This document shows positions 49,903 to 57,662 of a DNA stretch of 64,000 nt, one piece after another (position 1 is the stretch's first letter; every line of letters begins with the position of its first letter). The stretch lies in contig NZ_CAJHCQ010000010.1 of assembly GCF_904848665.1 (NCBI RefSeq), positions 124,001 through 188,000 of the forward strand, given 5' to 3'. Position numbers and translations under genes: made by a program. Source of the stretch: Paraburkholderia hiiakae (GTDB lineage Bacteria > Pseudomonadota > Gammaproteobacteria > Burkholderiales > Burkholderiaceae). Under the pieces are notes generated by a model, which was not told the origin of the DNA, did no database searches, and saw only the letters and a program-made list of their open reading frames with translations.

Positions 49903-50475
49903 TCAGGCATACGTCCCCGCAGGGCCGTCGTGCCGATAAGCGGCGGCCTCAGGGTGCATTGCGCGTTCAGGCTGATTCCGATGATGCGGACTGCCAAGCA
50001 GATCGAGCAGTTCGCTGGGCGTGTCGATGACGCGCAGACACGGCAGTTCTGAAATCGACTGATCGGCGCAGGCGCCATAACTCACGCGGATCATCGGCAT
50101 ACCGGCCGCCTGCGCGGCCAGCGCGTCGTTTGCCGAGTCGGCCACGTAGAGCGCGTGCGCCGGCGCGACAGCGAGCGCCTCGCAGGCGTGCAGAAGCGGC
50201 GCGGGCTGGGGTTTGCGCTGCGCGAGCGCATCGCCTTCCACAACGATGTCGAACCACACCGACAACCCGAAGCGCTGCAGCAGCGGCTCGACCTGATGCG
50301 CCTCCTTGTCGGTCACGACACCGAGCTTCAGGCCCATCTGGCGCAATCCGTCGAGTGCCGATTCGACGGCCGGAAAGAGCTCGGTGAGGTGGCCAGCTAT
50401 GCTCCTGCCGTGCAGGATGCTGGCGAGATCGAACAGAACGGCGTCGACGGGCAGATTGCGCGACATCACTTGCAT
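49903..50475 (-). CDS. Truncated HAD phosphatase, CbbZ/Gph remnant without motif I and cap
   Basis: The 190-residue product matches phosphoglycolate phosphatase in its second half: LGVVTDKEAHQVEPLLQRFG (motif II Thr), KPQPAPLLHACEAL (Lys) and ALYVADSANDALAAQAAGMP (motif IV). The beginning reads VLFDLASILHG where the family has FDLDGT: the first Asp is kept but the second Asp and GT are gone, and the cap of about 60 residues is missing. Catalysis is unlikely. It lies in the place of cbbZ at the end of the cbb operon, 65 bases after phosphoribulokinase, and fits the decay of that operon. The frame is intact, so a product may still be made. Confidence 0.72.
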   Translation of the reverse strand: MQVMSRNLPVDAVLFDLASILHGRSIAGHLTELFPAVESALDGLRQMGLKLGVVTDKEAHQVEPLLQRFGLSVWFDIVVEGDALAQRKPQPAPLLHACEALAVAPAHALYVADSANDALAAQAAGMPMIRVSYGACADQSISELPCLRVIDTPSELLDLLGSPHHRNQPERAMHPEAAAYRHDGPAGTYA

Positions 50476-50540
50476 GAGGTATCTCCTGTTATTAAGCCGC
50501 TAACTGGCGGCCGAGTTTCCAGAAAGCGCGCGCCTTATCG

Positions 50541-51413
50541 TTACGCCGCGCGTTGCTGCCGATCGATCATCTTGAGGATCATCGGCGTGAAGATCAGTTG
50601 CATCGCGAGCCCCATCTTGCCGCCCGGCACGACGATCACATTTGGCCGGCTCATGAACGAGTCTTGCAGCATCGTGAGCAGATAGGGGAAGTCAATGCCT
50701 TTCGGATTGGCGAAGCGAATCACGACAAAGCTCTCGTCGGCGCTCGGAATATCGCGTGCCGTAAATGGATTCGACGTGTCGACAGTCGGCACGCGCTGAA
50801 AATTGACGTGCGTCCGGCTGAACTGCGGGCAGATGTAATGGGCGTAGTCGGGCATGCGGCGCAGGATGGTGTCCATCACCGCTTCCTGCGAGTAGCCGCG
50901 CAGCGTCTTGTCGCGATGCAACTTCTGGATCCATTCGAGATTGATGATGGGCACGACGCCCACGAGCAGGTCGGCGTGCTGCGCCACGTCGATGCCGTGT
51001 CCGACAAAGCCGCCGTGCAGACCCTCGTAGAAGAGCAGGTCCGTGTCCGGCTCGACGTCTGACCAGGGCGTGAACGTACCGGGCTCCGCGTCGTACTGCA
51101 GGGCTTCTGTCTCGTCGTGGACGTATTTGCGCACGCGCCCCTTGCCCGTTGCACCGTATTGCCGGAACAGATCTTCGAGCCGGTCCAGCACGTTCGCGGC
51201 AGGACCAAAGTGGCTGAACTGTTGCCGCTTCTCTTCCGCTTCCTTCATTGCGATGCGCATAGCCACGCGGTCGTGACGGTGGAAGGCGTCGCCCTCCACG
51301 ATCTGCGCCTTGAGCTTCTCGCGCCGGAAGATGTGCTGAAAACTATTCATCACGGTGGTCGTGCCGGAGCCGCTCGAACCGGTGACGGCCACGATCGGGT
51401 GTTTGATCGACAT
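50541..51413 (-). CDS. cbbP: Phosphoribulokinase
   Basis: The 290-residue product is a proteobacterial-type phosphoribulokinase: P-loop TGSSGSGTTTV (about 11-21), VEGDAFHRHDRVAM (catalytic Asp and ribulose-5-phosphate ligands), SHFGPAANVLDRLEDLFRQY, LLFYEGLHGGFVGHGIDVAQ, the signature LRRMPDYAHYICPQFSRTHV and VVIRFANPKGIDFPYLL. It phosphorylates ribulose 5-phosphate to ribulose 1,5-bisphosphate. All active-site residues I can place are intact, in contrast to its operon neighbours. Without RuBisCO its product would be a dead end, so either another RuBisCO exists or this gene is on its way out too. Confidence 0.93.
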   Translation of the reverse strand: MSIKHPIVAVTGSSGSGTTTVMNSFQHIFRREKLKAQIVEGDAFHRHDRVAMRIAMKEAEEKRQQFSHFGPAANVLDRLEDLFRQYGATGKGRVRKYVHDETEALQYDAEPGTFTPWSDVEPDTDLLFYEGLHGGFVGHGIDVAQHADLLVGVVPIINLEWIQKLHRDKTLRGYSQEAVMDTILRRMPDYAHYICPQFSRTHVNFQRVPTVDTSNPFTARDIPSADESFVVIRFANPKGIDFPYLLTMLQDSFMSRPNVIVVPGGKMGLAMQLIFTPMILKMIDRQQRAA

Positions 51414-51447
51414 GATGTCTCGCTTGAGTCCTCGTCCGTGTGCGGCA

Positions 51448-52509
51448 TCAAGCGCATGCCTCGGGGCGGTACAACGAACGCTCGTTGAACAGCGGTGAGA
51501 TGAACGGCCTGTCCACGCCGCGCTCGTACTCGCGGTAGTAGCGCTCGAGCCGCTCGACTTCGCACTTTGCGCCCAGAGCAACGCCGGCCCGTTCGCCGAG
51601 CGATGCAGGCCGCAGTTCGAGCACGCGCTCGCACCCCGTGCTCGCCGCGCCGCCCGCCTGTTCGACGAGCCACGCAAACGGCTGGGCCGCATGCAAGAGG
51701 CTCAGGCCCGCGCCGGGCGCCCCGTGGGGCTCGCAAGGTACGATACCCATACCGCCGCGCATCAGAATGCGGTGTACGTCCGCAACGGCGCAGCCGCTAT
51801 AGCGCATGCTGAAGTCCCGCTCGCGCTCGCCCATGTTGCCCTCCCGGCATTCGCGCACATAGCGCAGCACGGGCGGCGCCCAGCAACGCTCGCGTGCGCC
51901 GTCGATCGACAATTCGGCACTGTCTTCCGGTATGCGCATCGAGCGGTGCGTGAGCACGAAGGCGCCGCTCTCGCGCGCCAGCGTGAAGCCGTGCGTGCCG
52001 CGTCCGAGCGTAAGTACGAGCGTCGTCGACGGACCATAGACGGCATAACCCGCTGCACGCAGGGCCACGCCTTCGCACAGCAATGCCCGCTCGTCGCCCA
52101 TGGCCTCACCCGTTGCTTCGCGCACGGAAAAGCTGCTGCCAGCCATGCCGTTTTCGCCGGCCTGCCCGGCGCCGTCGAGTGCGTCGAAAGCCAACAGCCA
52201 GGCGCCGCGGGTCGAGGCCGCCGTGGCTCGTGCGGTGTCCACGCCGCTAGCCGTGTAGCCCGCGATGCTGGCGCTGCGCTCGCACAGCGCTACCAGTACT
52301 TCGCGCGCCGCGATGTCGACCGGCTCACGCATACCGCCCTCGGGCGTGCCCCCTTCCAGCGCAAACCGGTCGATCAGTGAAGCGATGAAGCGCACCGCCT
52401 GGGCGATCTCGCCGAGCAGGACAGGCAGGCCGGCGGCAGAAGATACGCCATCCTGGCTCGCCAGCTCACTGGCAAGGAAATCGTCGAGCGTCACGTGTTT
52501 GCTTTGCAT
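51448..52509 (-). CDS. cbbF: Fructose-1,6-bisphosphatase class I-like protein, metal ligands lost
   Basis: The 353-residue product aligns along its whole length with class I fructose-bisphosphatase of cbb operons (VTLDDFLASEL, AAGYAVYGPSTTLVLTLGRG, VADVHRILMRGGMGIVP, LVEQAGGAASTG, SPLFNERSLYRPEA). The catalytic parts are changed: the ASEE metal-ligand motif reads TASG, FDPLDGSSN reads FDALDGAGQ, and the Glu of the YExNP motif is replaced (LLHAAQPFAW). The frame is intact. It is probably a non-functional or repurposed copy. GAGG lies upstream of the start; phosphoribulokinase follows after 34 bases. Confidence 0.82.
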   Translation of the reverse strand: MQSKHVTLDDFLASELASQDGVSSAAGLPVLLGEIAQAVRFIASLIDRFALEGGTPEGGMREPVDIAAREVLVALCERSASIAGYTASGVDTARATAASTRGAWLLAFDALDGAGQAGENGMAGSSFSVREATGEAMGDERALLCEGVALRAAGYAVYGPSTTLVLTLGRGTHGFTLARESGAFVLTHRSMRIPEDSAELSIDGARERCWAPPVLRYVRECREGNMGERERDFSMRYSGCAVADVHRILMRGGMGIVPCEPHGAPGAGLSLLHAAQPFAWLVEQAGGAASTGCERVLELRPASLGERAGVALGAKCEVERLERYYREYERGVDRPFISPLFNERSLYRPEACA

Positions 52510-52516
52510 GGTGGCC

Positions 52517-52606
52517 TCAGTGCTGGGCAAGGTCGACCGTTTGCTGACCCGTCGGCGCCATGCGGGCTTCGCCGGCGGCGGGTTCTGCGTGGGGCATTAC
52601 GATCAT
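52517..52606 (-). pseudogene. Possible cbbX stub
   Basis: A 29-codon ORF with CTGGAG before its ATG ends in QQTVDLAQH and a stop just before the fructose-bisphosphatase start. CbbX proteins begin with a poorly conserved N-terminus leading into a VDLA-type segment, and cbbX normally follows cbbS in this operon type, so this may be the start of cbbX left after a deletion. Evidence is mostly positional. The 95 bases between this stub and the cbbS remnant hold nothing recognisable. Confidence 0.4.
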
Positions 52607-52700
52607 GTCTTTCTCCAGGAGCGCCGCCACATGCGGCGACACAACAGATGGCAGCCCTACTGCACGAGCAAGATGCCTGCCAGCGCAGCGCCCCACCGCA

Positions 52701-53056
52701 TCAGTTGCGTCCGCCAGTGCGCGTCTCGACAGCGTCAGCGCGGACGGCGTAGCGCTGCGTGCGGCCGGGCACTTCCTCGCGTTGGAGATGAAAGCCCTGC
52801 TCCACGGGCGGACGGTTGACGATGAACGATATGCGCATCGTCTCGAAGCCACGCGTCGAATCGAACACATTGAGCTCGATGTGCTCGTGCGGATGCGCCG
52901 GGCGGCACGCGTTCACATCGAACAGCACACCGGCCGCGCCGCGCAGGTCGAACATCGGCGGCCCCGCATTTCCCGATAGGTATTGCACGGATGCGTGTCG
53001 CTTTTCATCACGCCCGCCGCGTAGCGATCTCTCGTGGATTCCGTTCGGGCTTGCAT
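52701..53056 (-). pseudogene. cbbS: cbbL'-'cbbS fusion remnant of RuBisCO
   Basis: With AAGGAG upstream, the ATG at 53056 opens 18 codons reading MQARTESTRDRYAAGVMK, the N-terminus of RuBisCO large subunit (family pattern RYxAGVMKY). The frame then passes directly into the small subunit at DTHPCNTYREM (family DPHPRNTYWEMW), so nearly all of cbbL and the first third of cbbS are deleted. One base is then missing near 52956 (GGCCTGCCG expected, GGCCGCCG found), shifting the frame; the rest of cbbS follows in the new frame: PMFDLRGAAGVLFDVNACRP, FDSTRGFETMRISFIVNRPP and VPGRTQRYAVRADAV to a normal stop. No active RuBisCO can come from this locus. Confidence 0.87.
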
Positions 53057-53183
53057 TCAAAACTCCTTGATCCGGGTAAACCGTAGGCGTGTCTGCCGCG
53101 CTCTACATCGCGTAACACCTGGCACGCCTCTACGATAAAGCGCTGCGCAAATCAGTGAAATTCAAATATTCTTAGTCGTCCTA

Positions 53184-53197
53184 TAAGGGAGCCCTTA
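53184..53197. promoter_or_regulatory. Probable CbbR operator
   Basis: TAAGGG-AG-CCCTTA is a perfect palindrome with the LysR/CbbR pattern TNA-N8-TNA, in the 185-base region between the divergent cbbR gene and the remnant cbb operon. Its retention suggests that the operon promoter is still regulated. Confidence 0.55.
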
Positions 53198-53241
53198 CCT
53201 GTCTCCGCGCGTTGCGCGCGCTTTCCAGGCGATTACCGGTC

Positions 53242-54207
53242 ATGCTCAATTTCGTTCGTACGCTCACGCTGCGCCAGCTGCAGATCTTTGCCGCCGCGGC
53301 AACGCAAGTCAGCTTCGCGCGCGCGGCGCAAGACCTGCATCTCTCGCAGCCGGCCGTCTCCATGCAGATCAAGCAGCTCGAAGAAGCCGTCGGCCTGCAA
53401 CTGTTCGAGCGCGTCGCGCGCAAGATGGCACTGACCGAAGCCGGCCAAACGTTCGCGCATCACGCCAACCGTATTCTCGGCGAAGTGAAGGATGCGCAAG
53501 ACGCACTGCAGTCGCTCTCTCTCGCCGACAGTGGCGCAATCTCCGTCGGCCTCGTCAGCACCGCGTGCTATTTCGTGCCGCAACTCATCGCACGCTATTG
53601 CGCGCAATTCCCGAAAGTCGAAGTGCGCTTCACGATTGCGCATCGCGAATCGTTGTTGCACATGCTGCAAGACAACGCTATCGACCTCGCAGTCATGGGC
53701 CGCCCGCCGCGCGAGCTCGACGCCGTCGCCGAGCCGCTCGCGTACAACCCGCAGGTCATCGTCGCCGCGCGGGATCACGCGTTCGCCGTAGCCCGGCGCA
53801 TCGACGTGCAGGAATTGCGCCATGAGACCTTCCTGATGCGCGAGCCGGGGTCCGGCACGCGCACGGTTGTCGAACAGATGTTCAAGCACCACCTCTTTGC
53901 GCCTGCGAAGGTCGTCACGCTCGACAGCAACGAGACCATCAAGCAGGCCGTCATGGCGGGCATGGGCATCAGCCTGCTCTCGCTGCATACGCTGCGGCTG
54001 GAGTTGCGCACCCGCGAAATCGCCCTGCTCGACGTGAGCGGCACACCCATCGACCGCGCGTGGCAGATCGTGCATCTACGCGCGCGCCAGCTCTCGCCCA
54101 CCTGCCAGTCGTTCCGCCGCTTCGTAGTGGAAAACACCGAGACGTACCTCGCCGGCGAATATGCGGACCTGCCCACGGCGCCCGTTCGGGTCCGGCGTGG
54201 CGAGTGA
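53242..54207 (+). CDS. cbbR: LysR-type regulator of the Calvin-cycle operon
   Basis: The 321-residue product resembles CbbR of Cupriavidus: N-terminal HTH (FVRTLTLRQLQIF, FARAAQDLHLSQPAVSMQIK), LGEVKDAQDALQSL, MLQDNAIDLAVMGRPPRELD, and the very conserved LRHETFLMREPGSGTRTVVE and SNETIKQAVMAGMGISLLSL. I start at MLNFVRTLT; an ATG 30 bases earlier is in frame. It is divergent from the remnant cbb operon, the usual cbbR arrangement, and appears intact although most of its target genes are broken. Confidence 0.92.
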   Translation: MLNFVRTLTLRQLQIFAAAATQVSFARAAQDLHLSQPAVSMQIKQLEEAVGLQLFERVARKMALTEAGQTFAHHANRILGEVKDAQDALQSLSLADSGAISVGLVSTACYFVPQLIARYCAQFPKVEVRFTIAHRESLLHMLQDNAIDLAVMGRPPRELDAVAEPLAYNPQVIVAARDHAFAVARRIDVQELRHETFLMREPGSGTRTVVEQMFKHHLFAPAKVVTLDSNETIKQAVMAGMGISLLSLHTLRLELRTREIALLDVSGTPIDRAWQIVHLRARQLSPTCQSFRRFVVENTETYLAGEYADLPTAPVRVRRGE

Positions 54208-54426
54208 CACACTGTCACCGATACGGCACACGCACGCGGTGAACAGGTCGCCGTTCTCGATGCGCAGGTCACGCACGCTCACCACACGCACGCGCATCGG
54301 ACCACGCGTCTAACCATCTAACAGCCCGCGTATAGACGGAAATTCGCTCAGCGAAGCGCGCATGGCATGACGCTTGCGTCGGTCGGCCCGGACCCGATGT
54401 CCGCTCACCGATCCGAGGAAGCGCCC

Positions 54427-55470
54427 ATGACGCAATACGCCACGACGCCACACCCTGCGAAGCAAGCGAGCGCCGTCACCGTGAACGCACCCGGGCGACT
54501 GCATCTCGGCTTCCTCGATCCGGGGGCGTCGCTCGGCCGGCGTTTCGGCAGTCTCGGCCTCGTGCTCGACGGCATCAGCACGACGCTCGAGATGCGCCTC
54601 GCTCACCGTGGTGACGTTGGCAGCGACACGCCTGGCGATCAATATGCGGCCCCGCCCTATGCAAGCGAGGAGCTGCCGCGTCTGCGCGCGCACATCGAGG
54701 CGCTCAAGCGCCTGAGCGGGCATTGCACGCCGCTCGACGTGCGCTTGCGCCATGTGCTGCCCGTGCATGCGGGGCTCGGCTCCGGCACACAGCTCGCGCT
54801 CTGCTCGGGCCATGCGTTCGCGCGCCTGCACGGGCTCACACTCGATGCCTCCGAGCTCGCCCTCGCGCTCGCGCGCGGCGCGCGCTCGGGCATCGGCGTA
54901 GCGGGCTTCGAGCAGGGCGGACTGATACTCGACGGCGGCCCGCGCTCGGCCACGGAGCTGCCGCCGGTGCTCGCGCGCCTGCCGTTTCCCGACGAATGGC
55001 GCGTGCTGCTCGTGCTAGACGACGCGCGCAGCGGCTTGTCCGGCCCCGCCGAGCGCAAGGCCATGGCCGAACTGCCGCCGTTTCCGCAGGCGCTGGCCGC
55101 GCACGCCTGCCACCTCGCGTTGATGCAGATCCTGCCGGCCGCGGCCGAAGGCGATTTCGCGCCATTTGCGCGCGGCGTGAGCGAGTTGCAGGACGGCATC
55201 GGCCGCTACTTCGCGGCATCGCAGGGCGGCATCTATACGAGCCCCGCGGTCGCGCGCGTGCTCGACTGGGTCGGCGCGCGGCATTGCGCCGGCATCGGGC
55301 AAAGTTCGTGGGGCCCCACGGGCTTCGCCATCCTGGCCTCGCACGATGAGGCCGCGCAAGCCGTGGCCGCGGCGCGCAAGGCCGGCGTGGTCGGCCCGAC
55401 GCTGCGACTCGAAATCGTCAAGGGGCGCAACACCGGCGCGACGGTCATTCATACGCCGGCCGTCGCCTGA
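54427..55470 (+). CDS. Beta-ribofuranosylaminobenzene 5'-phosphate synthase (H4MPT biosynthesis)
   Basis: The 347-residue product is of the GHMP-kinase-like beta-RFAP synthase family: VNAPGRLHLGFLDPGASLGR at the N-terminus, the glycine-rich VLPVHAGLGSGTQLALCSG, RSGIGVAGFEQGGLILDGG and GQSSWGPTGFAILASH near the end. It condenses phosphoribosyl pyrophosphate with 4-hydroxy/4-aminobenzoate, releasing CO2, the first committed step of methanopterin synthesis. The start ATG has GAGGAAG six bases upstream. First gene of the H4MPT cluster; 219 bases separate it from cbbR and probably contain the promoter, but no clear -35/-10 stands out. Confidence 0.9.
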   Translation: MTQYATTPHPAKQASAVTVNAPGRLHLGFLDPGASLGRRFGSLGLVLDGISTTLEMRLAHRGDVGSDTPGDQYAAPPYASEELPRLRAHIEALKRLSGHCTPLDVRLRHVLPVHAGLGSGTQLALCSGHAFARLHGLTLDASELALALARGARSGIGVAGFEQGGLILDGGPRSATELPPVLARLPFPDEWRVLLVLDDARSGLSGPAERKAMAELPPFPQALAAHACHLALMQILPAAAEGDFAPFARGVSELQDGIGRYFAASQGGIYTSPAVARVLDWVGARHCAGIGQSSWGPTGFAILASHDEAAQAVAAARKAGVVGPTLRLEIVKGRNTGATVIHTPAVA

Positions 55471-55508
55471 CGCGCCTTCTCAACCTCTCTTCGAGAATCG
55501 AAAAAACG

Positions 55509-56426
55509 ATGGAACGTCCCTTCATACTCCATATGTTCACGCCGAGCCGGCAAATGAGCCCCTTCGACGTGAATATGGCCGTCGATGCGGGCTATCAGGT
55601 CGTCGTGCCCTACGCCGACGTCGGCATCGACAACATCGCTGCGCTCACGCAGGACGCGATCTTTTCACGCGGCCCGAAAGGCGTGGCGCACACCGGTCTC
55701 TTCATCGGCGGCCGCGATGTCGTGCTCGCCGCCGACATGTTGCTGCGCGCGCGCGAGGCGATGGTGCCGCCGTTCGAAGTCTCCGTATTCGCTGATCCGA
55801 GCGGGGCGTACACCACGGCCGCCGCGCTGGTCGCAGGCGTCGAGTGGCATTTGCGGCGTTCGCACGACACGGACTTCGAAGGCAAGCGCGTCGTCGTACT
55901 GGGCGGCACGGGACCCGTGGGCGTGATCGCGGGCGTGCTCGCGGCGCGCGCGGGCGCGCTGGTCTCGATCGCGAGCAGCCGCGGGCTCGAAGCCGCGCAG
56001 GCCGCCAGCAGCCGCATCAACGCGCGCTTTAACGTGCAGACGCGCGGCGCCGACGCGCAATTGACCGAAGCGCTCGACACCACGCTCTCGCGCGCAGACG
56101 TGGTCTTCTCGACCGCGGCGGCCGGCGTGCAGGTGATGAACACGCGCCAGGTCGATCAAGCTTCGCAACTGCTCGTCGCCGCCGACGTGAACGCCGTGCC
56201 GCCTGCGGGCATCGATGGCGTGGGCGTGGCTGACGACGGCAAACCGTTCGGCTTGCATCGGGCGCTGGGGATCGGCGCGCTGGCGATTGGCAACGTGAAG
56301 TATCAGGTGCAGCGGCGCCTGTTCGAACGCATGCTCGCGAGCGGGAAGCCGGTTTATCTCGGCTTCGAAGAGGCGTTCGCACTCGCGCGCGAAGTCGTGG
56401 CCGAGCGCGAGGCGCAGGCTGTCTGA
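55509..56426 (+). CDS. mtdB: Methylene-tetrahydromethanopterin dehydrogenase
   Basis: The 305-residue product is MtdB: PFILHMFTPSRQMSPFDVNM, AVDAGYQVVVPYADVGI, FIGGRDVVLAADML, the Rossmann motif VVLGGTGPVGVIAGVLAARA and FSTAAAGVQVM, then ADVNAVPPAGIDGVGVADDG. It oxidises methylene-H4MPT to methenyl-H4MPT with NAD(P)+, the second step after Fae in formaldehyde oxidation. It follows the RFAP synthase gene by 38 bases in the same operon. Confidence 0.93.
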   Translation: MERPFILHMFTPSRQMSPFDVNMAVDAGYQVVVPYADVGIDNIAALTQDAIFSRGPKGVAHTGLFIGGRDVVLAADMLLRAREAMVPPFEVSVFADPSGAYTTAAALVAGVEWHLRRSHDTDFEGKRVVVLGGTGPVGVIAGVLAARAGALVSIASSRGLEAAQAASSRINARFNVQTRGADAQLTEALDTTLSRADVVFSTAAAGVQVMNTRQVDQASQLLVAADVNAVPPAGIDGVGVADDGKPFGLHRALGIGALAIGNVKYQVQRRLFERMLASGKPVYLGFEEAFALAREVVAEREAQAV

Positions 56427-56477
56427 CCGGGCGATGCGCGACGTGAAACCCCGCCTCCCCAGCATGCGAACGCAGCC

Positions 56478-57662
56478 ATGACGAGGCCCGGCATCGTCGT
56501 TGCCGGGCTGTCCGCGCGCATGCTCGCCGAGTCGGCGCAGCGCGCGGGCTGGCGAGTGATTGCGCTCGACGCGTTCGGCGATAGCGACACGCGGCGCGCC
56601 GCTGCATGCTGGGAGCCGATCGGCAACCCGGCGACGCTCACGCTCGATCCAGCCCGCACGCGCGCCGCGCTCGAACGCGCGAGCGGCTTGCGAGGCGTGA
56701 CCGGCTGGATCGCGGGCAGCGGCTTCGAAGCCTGCCCGGAGCTGCTGCACACCGGCATCGAGTCGTTGCCGCTGATCGGCAATTCACGCGAGGCCTACGA
56801 TGCGGTTCGCAGCCCCAAGCGTTTCTTCGCATTGCTCGAGGAATGCGGCATCGCGTTTCCCGAGACGCACATGGAACGCCCGCGCAACCCGCAAGGCTGG
56901 CTATGCAAGCACGCGAATGCCACGGGCGCCTGGCATATCCATCTCGCCGATGCAACAGACGATTGCACGCGCAACGATTCGTCCGATACGTATTACCAAC
57001 GGCTCTGCTCCGGGCGCTCGATGTCAGCGCTGTTTCTCGCCACAGGCCGCAGCGCCACGGTACTCGGCATCAACGAGCAGATCGTCGTACCACACGGGGC
57101 GCATCCATTTGTCTGGCGTGGCGCGATCGGTCCGATTCCTGTGCCACCCAGGCTCGAGAAGCAGGTGCGCCATGCCGTGCAGACGATCGTCGCCGCGAGC
57201 GGTCTCGTGGGTCTCAATAGCCTCGATTTTCTGAGCGACGGCGAGCGTTGCATCGTGCTCGAAGTCAACGCACGGCCTTCCGCGACGATGGCGCTCCATG
57301 ACCACGGCACGCGCGCTCCCCTGCTCGCGCAGCACGTCCGCGCCTGCCGCGGCGAGCTGCCGGAAATACCGGACGCAAAGGACCGACCGGCGCCGCCCGT
57401 GCATGGCCAACTGGTCGTGTTTGCACAGGGCGACCATATCGCGACGCCCGCCTTCGACGCCCAGGCGCGCCGCCTCGGCTGGTGTCACGACATTCCCGTC
57501 GCCGGCAGCACGATCGCCGCCGGCACGCCGCTTTGCACCGTCTCGGCGGCCTGTGCGCCGGGCACATCCGTCAATGCGATGCGCACGGCCCTCACCGTGC
57601 GCGCCGCCGCGATCGAACCCTTGATGAAGGTGTCCCATGAACGCTCACTCGCCCATCGTTGA
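56478..57662 (+). CDS. ATP-grasp protein of the H4MPT cluster
   Basis: The 394-residue product has an N-terminal pre-ATP-grasp Rossmann part (PGIVVAGLSARMLAESAQRA), the ATP-grasp middle (RSPKRFFALLEECGIAFPET, SGRSMSALFLATG, GLVGLNSLDFLSDGERCIVL) ending in the Mg ligands VLEVNARPSATM, and a C-terminal beta-rich tail. Homologues occur only in bacterial H4MPT clusters and are needed for cofactor formation; the ligated substrate is not established. It overlaps mch by 26 bases. Confidence 0.85.
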   Translation: MTRPGIVVAGLSARMLAESAQRAGWRVIALDAFGDSDTRRAAACWEPIGNPATLTLDPARTRAALERASGLRGVTGWIAGSGFEACPELLHTGIESLPLIGNSREAYDAVRSPKRFFALLEECGIAFPETHMERPRNPQGWLCKHANATGAWHIHLADATDDCTRNDSSDTYYQRLCSGRSMSALFLATGRSATVLGINEQIVVPHGAHPFVWRGAIGPIPVPPRLEKQVRHAVQTIVAASGLVGLNSLDFLSDGERCIVLEVNARPSATMALHDHGTRAPLLAQHVRACRGELPEIPDAKDRPAPPVHGQLVVFAQGDHIATPAFDAQARRLGWCHDIPVAGSTIAAGTPLCTVSAACAPGTSVNAMRTALTVRAAAIEPLMKVSHERSLAHR

